A stretch of 63,915 nucleotides of DNA from Pseudoneurospora amorphoporcata (taxonomy: Eukaryota; Ascomycota; Sordariomycetes; Sordariales; Sordariaceae), in NCBI GenBank assembly GCA_033297205.1, contig MU859260.1, forward strand, positions 1-63,915, given 5' to 3'. Below, in pieces: positions 55,901-63,915 of this stretch (its first letter is position 1; each line of letters starts with the position of its first letter). The notes under the pieces were generated by a model. It ran no database searches. It was not told the origin of the DNA and saw nothing but the letters and a program-made list of their open reading frames with translations. The position numbers were made by a program, and so were the translations under genes.

Positions 55901-57848
55901 GTCAACCTTAATGCAGGAGGCCGTCAGCTGCCTAAGAGATCTAGGCCGCACTGAATGGCGCCCCTATATCAAAAAGAAATTGAAAGTCGCTTTCGCTGAA
56001 TGTTCCACGGCGGGAGGCAAGGCGTACTATAGAGGAAGGGTACTTATCAATCCCGATAATACCGCTACCTATCTACTGCTCGTCCACCGCGCTCACTCGT
56101 TACTAATAGTAGGCCATTTAGGCAGAGACAAAATATGGGTATGGATGAACGAATATTAGTACTAGCCAGGCATAGCAGAAGCCGTTCGAACTTACTGCAA
56201 GGGTTGCCTAGTATACTCGAAGACGAAGGCATCGCGGCGCGCCAAGGCAGGCTATCTCAAGCCCATGCCCGCGGCCTACGTGCCATAGACGGATATCTCG
56301 GTTAATTACGTCTCCCCATTGCCAGAAAGTCTACATCTAGGCCAGAAGTTCAAGCATATTGCCGTTGTAGTAGACCGCCTGACGAAGATACGTCACTACA
56401 TCCCCACTGTTACTATAGAAGCGGAAGAGCTAGCGGACCGCTTTATTGACCGTATCTATACCCTTTACGGCCTACTAGATACCGTTGTTTCCGACCACGG
56501 CTCCCAGTTCGTTTCTCTGTTCTGGTCTACGATCTGCAGACGCCTAGCCATCAAGAGGCTGTTGAGCTCCGCTTTCTACCCTTAGACTAATGCCTAGATA
56601 GAGCGTATTAACGCAGAGATGAAGTAATATCTGCGTATCTTCGTCAACTGGGCACAGACGGACTGGGCACGATGGCTCCTACTAGCGGAGTTTGTAGGTA
56701 ATAATATGGTTTCTGAGACTACGGGCGTAACTCCCTTCTTTGCCAACTATAGTTTCCACCCCCGCATAGGCGTTGAGCCCGTAGCGGTTGTACCGTTAGA
56801 GGGCTTCTTACTAGCGCAACAGAAGGAGTACTTGAAGGCCAACGAGCTGCTCGCTCGTTTCGAGGCCATTTGGGACCATGTGCGCACCTCTACGAAGAAG
56901 GCACAAGATAGATACAAAGCTAATGCTAACGAGAATCGGTCCGACGCACTAAAATATTGCGCTGGTGATTTTGTTATGCTGAACACGACTAACCTCAATA
57001 ACGGCAGGCTACACAATAAGCTTTACCCTCGATGGGAGGGCCCTTTCAAGGTGGATTGGGCACGATCCTATAACGTCAAGCTAATCTTACCCGCTAATAT
57101 AAAGTGCTCGCCAATCTTCTACATCTCTATAGTCAAACCTCACTACGAGGGCCTTCCTGGCCAAGCCGATTTGCAGGGCGACGTGCGAGCTAACGAAGGT
57201 AGGGTAATGGTTAGGACTGACGATTACGAAGAGGTGGCGGAGTGGGAGCTCGATAGGCTGTTGGATTGCTTCCAACGAGGAGGTAACCGTTATTGGTTCT
57301 ACACCGTGAAGTGGAAGCACCACGACCCTACCGACGAACCCCTTAACAACGTTAAAGGAGCAAGAGAGGCCGTTACTACCTTCCATCGCGACCACCCAGA
57401 TGCGCCCATCCCGCCGGCAGTCCGGAAATGGCCAGAGATTAAGGCTATACTTTAAGAACGGAGGAGCCCAGCACCCCGAACACGCTATACGGCACCTCTA
57501 GCCCTACCCCCGAGACGCTCCAGACGCATTGCCGACTTGAAGGAGTAGATTAATGCCGCCGTAGCGGACATCGCGGCTGGCCGTGAGGCACGAGGGCCCG
57601 CGATCGAGGTCGTGACCCGGGAGCTCGAGCCCCTGACCGAGGAGGACTCAAGGAAGATGGACCAGTTCTTCAGCAGAGTCTTTGGGAGACTGGCGGAGGT
57701 CTGGCAAGGTATGCGGCCCCCGACAAGGAATGTGCAGGCACAGCTGGAGGATGGGACCTACCGACAGGGTGATGACGACAGCGCGGCCGCTCAATCGCGG
57801 ATCACGAGCGCTCAACTACGGATCGAGGAATTGGAGGACGGGGATTGA
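52983..57848 (+). pseudogene. gypsy pol (PR-RT-RH-IN-chromodomain), interrupted by stops
   Basis: One frame, -1 relative to gag. Protease motif DSGCS at about 53160. RT: VKKPGGGVRLCVDYRGINNV, KLDIIAAFNRIRV, YLDDILIFSDN at about 54885. RNase H: ETDASNWASGGTLSQ and DIYDKELLAIVKALEEW. Integrase: HRAHS..VGHLGRDK, with the second zinc Cys pair changed to CKGCLVY (Cys to Tyr), then the core with DIS, SDHGSQF and ERINAE. Chromodomain near the end: RYWFYTVKWKHHDP. About two dozen TAA/TAG codons lie in frame; the only TGA is the terminal one at 57846. Two of the TAA/TAG lie after the chromodomain, so the natural end is 57848, with a coiled C-terminal tail. Confidence 0.88.
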
Positions 57849-57927
57849 GAGATAATCTATTATTTTATGTATATATATACCAGATAGAGGGTTTGAAGCT
57901 CTGTGAGCTTCTTTTGCAGGGAGGTAG

Positions 57928-58170
57928 TATCACAGGATTACCTGTGATGGTACTGGTGATGCACTGCACGATTGGCACAGTCATCGAGTCTCTATTGGCC
58001 ATTGGCCAATAGGATCGCACGCATACACCAGTGGGCCTCGGTCTGGATCCAGGGCATGGCTCAGCCCTACTTTATATCCAGACCGCACACCTCCCTCTCT
58101 TCCTTTCCTCTCTCCTCGTACAACTACGTATGTCACATCTACCTCCTACCTCTCGCCCTGCACTGTGATA
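57928..58170 (+). repeat. gypsy 3' LTR
   Basis: 243 bp, the same length as the 5' LTR, with the same TATCACAG start and ending in CTGTGATA. It is directly followed by the CTTGT duplication. Confidence 0.92.
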
Positions 58171-58530
58171 CTTGTACTACCTTGTAGTATAGAAGGCTGA
58201 TTGCTGAGGACACTATTCCTTCTACGTTATAGAATCAGTCGACTCAGACCCCACAGAATCTACTAGAATACAGAGGTTTCACCACTGCATTCTAGATTCT
58301 CGAACCTATTAGCATTCTCCCTAAATTGATTTGTTATTATAGAATGCAACAAAAGCTCATAGATTCAACTCTTTCCTTTCATAGTATAAACACCACGACC
58401 CCACATACGCCCACCTCCCACATGCGCCCACTTTCCATACCGCGTTTTCCCCTCTCCTCAATCAATCCATCTATCTATCATCAACTATAACTTCACGAAA
58501 TCAAGCCCGATCGCCCTGCTTTCTATTGCA

Positions 58531-60281
58531 ATGAGCTTATCTTTGATCGACCAAGCGCTTGAAGCTATTCGTGACGGCCTTTCCCAACGTGCAGCCTCGA
58601 AGAAATATAGGATTCCTAGGTCCACCCTCCGCAGTTGTCTAAAAGGCTAACAAAGCAAGCGCGACTCGAAAGTCTACACCCAGAGGCTATCACCAACCCA
58701 AGAAACCTTTCTATACGACTGGATCTTAAACGAGGAGAAGACTAGCTATGCTCTCAACCGTCATCAAATCGCTAGGTTTGCTACATCCATCTTTAAACAA
58801 GGTCATAATACTGACCCTTTGGGCGCCAGATGGATAGATCAGTTCCTAAAGAGAAATCCCAGTATCAAAACCAAACTTTCGAGCAAACTCGAGTCGACCA
58901 GAGTTAAAGGATCTACTAAGGAAGCCTTTACGAAGTTTTTCGACCTTTTGGAAGCCTAGATTCGAGAAAAGGATATTATCCCAGCTAACATCGCCAACAT
59001 GGACGAACATAGGCTTCAAGAATTAGAAAGTAAGGAAGGAAAGGTTCTTAGGACTGCCCTAACAAAGAAGGCATACATAACATCAACGGATGCAACGACT
59101 TAGGTATCTATAATTAAGTGCGGAACCGCTAAGAGCAAGCGGTTAACACCTGTTATTATCTTTACAGGTGCCAGCTTGCAGGGCCAATAGTTCTCAGACG
59201 AAATAGACGACGAACTTAAAACTTGGAAGTACGACAGCTCTCTTACCAGTTGGAGTAATGCCCAAGTAGCCTTACGATAGCTGAGGGAGGTTTATCTACC
59301 AGAAACGAAGCCTAATAGTAATGCTTGGCGCTTTTTAATCCTTAATGAGCACTCCAGCCACCTAACTGACGATTTCCTTATAGAAGCCTTCCGTCATAGA
59401 GTCCAGCTCGTTTTTATACCTTCTCATACCTCGCATAAGACTTAACCTCTCGATCGCTCTATCTTTTTAGCTATTAAGTCGTATTTCAGAGATGTGTGAC
59501 GGCGCGGCTCAGCCGCTAGTCACCTGCACTTGCACCTGCCCTGCTCTGAGCCTGTTTACGCGGCTAGCTCCGCTGCAAGCTTGGCACCGCGCACAACTAT
59601 ATCTTCTTTCGTGCCGCGGCCACTCTTTGTATTCTAGTTTTCTCTTTTCTTCATCTTTTGATATTCTACCAAATAGGATCATTGCTGTTTATCACAATCA
59701 TTTCCTCTTTGCCGTGACAAGATGTAACGAAAGATTTCGCCTTCTTTCCAGTATCTACATTAGTAAATAAACAACGGTTTCTTAAGTGTTATCAGGAAGC
59801 ATCACAACAGAGAGTAAGCTCTAGAAACCTCAAATCAAGGTTTAGAAAGATAGGAATATAGCCAGTGAACAGATCTATCATCATCAACGACCCCGAGGCT
59901 ATCCTTAATGACAATGCCAGGCCCGCCGTCCCCGACGAGCCTCCCAGAGCCAGAACACCACCCATATCAGACCTTTCTAACTGGAACGTTGTCTTCAAAA
60001 CTCCCAGGAAGTCCAGAGATGTGCTCAATGCTATCCACAACAAGATATCTGTTCTTGATCGCGATGTTAGAACCGTTATTACCAAGACAGCAAAGACGAT
60101 CGATAATAACGCTATTGAAATCGCTGCTCTTCATTACAAGGTGCAGTATCTAAAAACAGAGCTGGCCTTCCAGAAGCTCAAAACTAAAAGGAAGGTTAAA
60201 GAAGGGGGTAATAATAGATTTGCACATATAGAAGATATCATAGAGGCCCAGAAAGTGTCCCAGAAACCTCCTAAGCGCTAG
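58531..60281 (+). pseudogene. Fot-type DDE transposase, decayed and interrupted
   Basis: Starts MSLSLIDQALEAIRDGLSQR, a pipsqueak-type HTH (AASKKYRIPRSTLRSCL), then a CENP-B-type HTH (YALNRHQIARFATSIF, WIDQFLKRNPSIKTK). The DDE part has NMDEHRLQ (first Asp) and HTSHKT*PLDRSIF (third Asp), but the second site reads LNEHSSHLTDDF, where family members have an Asp-Gly; both residues look altered by G-to-A change. Six or more in-frame TAA/TAG occur. A 225-bp element splits the frame at 59495-59719; past it the frame resumes (FLKCYQEASQQRVSSRN) to KVSQKPPKR at 60281. Confidence 0.87.
59495..59719. mobile_element. 225-bp miniature element inside the Fot transposase
   Basis: Ends TGTGACGGC and GCCGTGACA pair as imperfect inverted repeats. 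AGATG stands on both sides (59490-59494 and 59720-59724). Subtracting the element plus one AGATG (230 bases) puts the two halves of the transposase back in one frame, which supports the borders independently. Right after the left end is a GC-rich hairpin (GCGGCT..AGCCGC). No coding capacity. Confidence 0.85.
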
Positions 60282-60556
60282 AAGGTTTCCCAGCTACTAG
60301 ATGGGATAATTTTAGTGCCAGAAGTACAGCAAGCACTTGCACATTCACTGGCAGTTATCAAAGAGCATCAAGAATAATATATATACATTTGAAAGGGTGA
60401 AAAACCTAGCAAAAGTGGCTAGTTTTCGATGTTGTCAGATATATGGCCATGTTGTTATAGGTAGGCCATTGAAGGGGGTGGGCGCATGTGGGGTCGTGGT
60501 GTCTAGTACTCGTACAAGCACTTCTACACTCTAGAAGCTTCTAGACACTCAGCATT

Positions 60557-60567
60557 TATATATATAA
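60557..60567 (+). promoter_or_regulatory. TATA run in the outer LTR
   Basis: TATATATATAAA-type sequence in the third piece of the split 5' LTR, followed by pyrimidine-rich sequence; a likely element promoter before decay. Confidence 0.45.
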
Positions 60568-60875
60568 AGACCTCTCCTCTTTGTTAGTTAGTCACTCCTT
60601 AAGCAAGCAAGCAAGCATAACTTAAGCAATACAATACAGTCTTTTCTCACAGTGCAGAGTCCACTGTAATCTTCTATCTTGAGAGCAGAGTCCTCTCTAA
60701 GACCTCTTTGACAACACTCCTATTGTATCTGCAACTACGCTGCAATTACGCTGCTTCCTTCAGCACTGCTGTCGTACCACCGCTTCCGCTCCGCTCAGCT
60801 ACAAGTGCATAGTTCACTGTAGCATCTCTATACTAGTACTATCATCATAGGCTAGTTAGAGCATTACAGCAAACA

Positions 60876-63670
60876 ATTACTATTAGGTCGGAGGAAGTAA
60901 CAGAGGAGGAAGTAGAAGAATTCGAAAAGATTAAAAAGGAAAAGGAGAAGATTAAGAAGAGAATTTATTTTACTAATATAAACAAAGAGGAGAAGTCGAA
61001 GCTGAAGAAGAAATTCTTATTAAAAAAATGAAGCGGTCTACCCACTGGTTAAAAAGCTTTCAGCTTCTATATTCCAGGTATTAAAGAATTTTAATAGCGT
61101 TATAAAACCGGATTTCAATTCACTTATCCTAATGCAAGGGCACGGATGGGGAAGTTGAAGGCAAAGCTAAGAATCCATCGATGACAGAAGATTTTAGGTG
61201 AGGAGAAAAAGAGAGAGAACTAGATACATGCAGTTGAATCCAGACTTAAATACCCCAGTCACACAAGCGACCTTGGGACCCACTTGCTAGTTACTCTCCT
61301 CCAATCCCTTTATTCGCATCCCATTCATCTGCAGGCAAACTATTCCAAAGAGACTAGATCTCGCCTTGGCACTAAGACCTCTCTTATACCTACGTTCTTC
61401 CATCGTTCGCAATAACTCCTTCAATAGTGCAGCGGTCTGAACCGTAAACGGTGAAGCGGTCAGGTTCGTAAACGATATTCTTCTAGAAAGATCCGCTCTA
61501 GAAGGCCCGTATGGCGGCATGGTCGGACCTGTGCCTGTACTGTAATAGGTATAGTAAATTTATAGTATTTTACTAATATAAATAATTAGTTAAATAGTAT
61601 TTTGGTATATATTAGACTAAATTAGATACTGAGGAATTTTAGAGATTAGGTATATATTGTTACGGCGTAACCAGAGGGCACGATGGATGCGCAAGATCTT
61701 GATTAACTTGGACTAAAGACAAGAAGTTAAAGAGGGAAGAAATCCTAAACAGGAAGGTAGAATACAAGAGCTGAGTTTTATACCCAGATCGTAGGCGACT
61801 GTCAGACCTGTGAATAGGAATCTAGATAAATGAGAGTAAATAGAACCCATGTGATAATGAGAACCTTAACAGCTAGCATGTGACAACTAGAACTGTTATA
61901 TATATTCTATTTAATACGGAAATTTTGATAAGAGTAGATCTAGAGTTCTTAAAAATTAGAAGAATTATTAAAGTATTTTTATTTATAATTAGATCGTAGT
62001 ATTTACTAATCTACTACAATAGATATTTTTTCTTAATTATTTTTAATTAATTAGAATATATTTAATACTATCATAATTCAGGCTACTTAAAGAAAAGAGT
62101 TAAATATATTTACGCTGCCTGCTTATTTTTTTCCTGTATTAATTATAGCTACTTCGATGAGGAAATAAGACGGGTTTGTATTAAATTTATTTAATTAGAT
62201 ATAATTTTTCTAAAATAAAGGATAAGTTAGACTTGCAGCTTATAGGTTTTAAAAGTAGCCTACTATTTCCGTATCAAAACGAGGCGTATAGATTGGTACT
62301 TAATAGAGAAAGAGCCTCTATATATATAACTAACTTTATAGGAAGTTGGAAGATGCTAGTTATAATAGAATTAGATTAATAATTTAAAATAGTTCGAATT
62401 AGTAATAATTAGGTAATAGATATGAATTTCTTATAATTATATTCGTATTAAGTAAGTAAATTCAATGGAAGCTTTAATAGATAGATAGTAGCGCGCGGAT
62501 TTATATAGGATAATATATATTGAAAGAGAGGTAATAGTTATTTAGTAGATTATTTATAATAAAGAGTTGAAGGAATTTTCTTATAATAAGTTAAAATTAG
62601 ATTTTAGTAAGCGAATAGATAGTAATTGGGAAAAAGAGTTATTATGCTACAACTTTCTAATTTAAGAATTTATATTTCTAGTAAATTTTTCCTTTTTATT
62701 AATAGAATTCGAAGGATTTAAAGAAGTAGAAGAAATTGTACAAAATACTAACGATAAATAATATATCGATTTAATAATCTTACTGTCTCTCTTTATACCT
62801 TTAAATAATAAATTTATATTTCCTCTATACTATTAACCGCTTCGTTAAAACTTTTAAAAAAAGTAAAACTTAAGAGATAGATGAAGAAGGCGAAGGATAT
62901 AAAAAGGTTAAGTATATTAATTAACCACGAAAAATTCTTAGTAAATTATTTTATTTTATTAATAAAACAACGAATTAATCTGTTCCTACCTATTTTCAGA
63001 CTTGCAAAGAATTACCTTATAAACGTTATAGAGAAAAAATATATTCTTATATATAGGCTATATATTTAATCGTAATTATTTATATTAGATAAAATTAATA
63101 TAATAGAGATTTAAGCTTTAAATCAAATTCATCTGTAAACTAAAGAGGTAATAAAGAAGGAGGTAGAACGCTACAAGGCTGTTAAGAAAGAAAAAAAAGA
63201 CAAGAGAACGTTTAACGGAACAGACTGCGAAAAAGCGTACGAAGAAGGTGTAGAAATAGTAGGTTTTTACGTTGGGATTTATTATTAAAGATTATTTACT
63301 TATATTATTAGCTTTTTTTATAGTATAGATTCCTACCGTTACTTTAAGAATATCCTTTGTCTTTTTTTTATTTTGTTATTTCTTTTGCTAATTGTTTGAG
63401 TTTCTAGTACGGAAGTAGTCTGTTATAGTCTTTTACTATTTCCGAAGGAAAGATTTAAAATAGAGAAATTTTTAAGAAGGATGTTTAAATATTTATTAGG
63501 ATACTAAGGAGCGGATTAGTAATGAGCCTGATTTTGTAAATAGAAAAAGGTATAAAAGGGAGGGCAACCTCCTTTAAGCCTTATAGTTAATTAATAACGA
63601 ACGAATAATTAAGAATTGACTAAATAAGAAAATAATAGATTGAATACTGTTATTTTTGTAATATTCCTTC
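60876..63670 (+). other. RIP-degraded interior of the outer element
   Basis: The first part (to about 61540) has mixed composition, including a Lys/Glu-rich open stretch just after the LTR and a GC-richer island at about 61130-61540 with a minus-strand open frame (61520-61287) of unknown nature. From about 61540 the sequence is extremely AT-rich, dominated by TTA/TAT/AAT, with no readable protein. A patch at about 61658-61885 starts TGTTACGG and ends GTGACA and could be a solo LTR, but no duplication flanks it. Confidence 0.6.
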
Positions 63671-63915
63671 TGTTAACGTGTGGCTAGTACTGTGCCTTGT
63701 AACTGCCTTGTACTACCTTGTAGTATAGAAGGCTGATTGCTGAGGATACTATTCCTTCTACGTTATAGAATCAGTCAACTCAGCCCTCATAGAATCTACT
63801 AGAACACAGAGGTTCACCAATGCGTTCTGGATTCTCGAACCTGTTCAGCATTCTCCCTAGATTGATTTGTCATTATAGAATGCAACAGAAACTCATAGAT
63901 TCAACTCTTTCCTTT
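63671..63915 (+). repeat. 3' LTR of the outer element (cut by the window end)
   Basis: Starts TGTTAACGTGTGGC and matches 50823-50863 joined to 58176-58380 without the gypsy element, with scattered transitions and one or two single-base gaps. It therefore serves as the uninterrupted site. Its right end lies outside the window. Confidence 0.8.

Larger units (their letters stand above)
50864..58170 (+). mobile_element. Ty3/gypsy chromovirus-type retrotransposon, full length, decayed
   Basis: 7307 bp with two 243-bp LTRs and a 5-bp target duplication CTTGT (50859-50863 and 58171-58175). The uninterrupted site is present at 63671 onward and contains CTTGT once, which fixes the borders. Order: LTR, leader with hairpin repeats, gag, then pol in the -1 frame (protease, RT, RNase H, integrase, chromodomain), a purine-rich tract (GGGAGGTAG) and LTR. 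Every coding part is interrupted by TAA or TAG. No primer-binding site was recognised after the 5' LTR. Confidence 0.92.
58389..60503 (+). mobile_element. pogo/Fot-type DNA transposon
   Basis: Inverted ends of about 26 bp: ACACCACGACCCCACAT (left, from 58390) and its reverse complement ending at 60502; TA on both sides (58387-58388 and 60504-60505), the target of the Tc1/mariner superfamily. It lies in the outer LTR. Size without its own insertion is about 1.9 kb, normal for Fot elements. Confidence 0.88.
50823..60875 (+). repeat. 5' LTR of the outer element, split by two insertions
   Basis: Pieces are 50823-50863, 58171-58388 and 60504-60875. The first two align base for base with 63671-63915. 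The third piece holds the TATA run and an AAGC tandem (60601-60616), and its right border is a best guess from an AACA end facing the TGTT start. Confidence 0.65.
50823..63915 (+). mobile_element. outer LTR retrotransposon with nested insertions (incomplete at window end)
   Basis: Two copies of one terminal repeat, starting at 50823 (TATTAACGTGT) and 63671 (TGTTAACGTGT), bracket the block. The left copy is cut by the gypsy element (after 50863, resuming past the duplication at 58176) and by the Fot element (58389-60503), and seems to end near 60875 in GCAAACA, so with the insertions removed the LTR is about 620 bp and has TG..CA-type ends. A strong TATA run (60557-60567) lies in it. The right copy runs off the window. 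The two copies are about 90% alike with mostly C/T and G/A differences. The interior is too altered to classify as copia or gypsy. Confidence 0.75.

Noticed and set aside
51385..57848. Stop-to-Gln recoding or horizontal transfer from an alternative-code organism
   Set aside because: TAG also stands at conserved Trp, and zinc-binding His and Cys are turned to Tyr by the same C:G to T:A change; RIP explains all of it.
60876..60900. tRNA-primed binding site of the outer element
   Set aside because: The bases after the presumed LTR end match no tRNA 3' end that I can recall with confidence.
61658..61885. Solo LTR (TGTTACGG to GTGACA)
   Set aside because: Ends are suggestive, but no flanking duplication or second copy is visible in the window.
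1..63915. tRNA genes, dispersed 5S rRNA genes and CRISPR arrays
   Set aside because: I looked for B-box-like GGTTCRA words, the 5S core GGTGACCACC and regular spaced repeats and found none with proper context; a covariance-model search would be decisive.

Overview
This is nuclear DNA of a filamentous ascomycete, almost certainly Neurospora or a close relative in the Sordariaceae. Four things point there: short GT..AG introns of about 50-90 bases inside conserved eukaryotic genes, a 24-codon CAAX lipopeptide pheromone precursor that I recognise as mfa-1, widely spaced genes with long leaders, and a transposon-filled right end carrying the marks of RIP (C:G to T:A change, mostly at CpA).

Left and centre (1-49743) is ordinary euchromatin with sixteen protein genes and one broken one: cyanase (+), mfa-1 (+), EBP2 (+), DUG3 (-), MGM1 (+), a ZRG17-type zinc transporter (-), a Ser/Thr-rich membrane protein of unknown function (+), the MYND protein SamB/Mub1 (+), a small secreted Cys-rich gene interrupted by a frameshift (-), cystinosin (-), importin alpha (-), telomere protein POT1 (+), cohesin subunit Psc3/SA (-), urease accessory protein UreD (-), Pol III subunit RPC53 (+) and an MFS transporter (+). 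They do not form a cluster; neighbours act in unrelated housekeeping processes. Several pairs are divergent (DUG3/MGM1, ZRG17/17111 gene, importin alpha/POT1, UreD/RPC53) and share promoter intervals. Two large gaps (18506-23900 and 27671-31052) show no convincing protein. Miniature inverted-repeat elements sit at 9684-9856, 28672-28923 and 49841-50118; the last two are diverged copies of one family.

Right (50119-63915) is a nest of mobile elements. An outer LTR retrotransposon begins near 50823; its second LTR begins at 63671 and runs out of the window. Its 5' LTR is split twice: by a complete 7.3-kb chromovirus-type gypsy element (50864-58170, 243-bp LTRs, 5-bp duplication CTTGT) and by a pogo/Fot-type DNA transposon (58389-60503), which itself carries a 225-bp miniature element (59495-59719). 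The second LTR is an uninterrupted reference that proves the gypsy insertion point. The gypsy and Fot reading frames are full of TAA/TAG but have no internal TGA, as expected if RIP changed Gln and Trp codons. The outer element's interior (roughly 61540-63670) is far more AT-rich. I recognised no tRNA, rRNA or CRISPR array.
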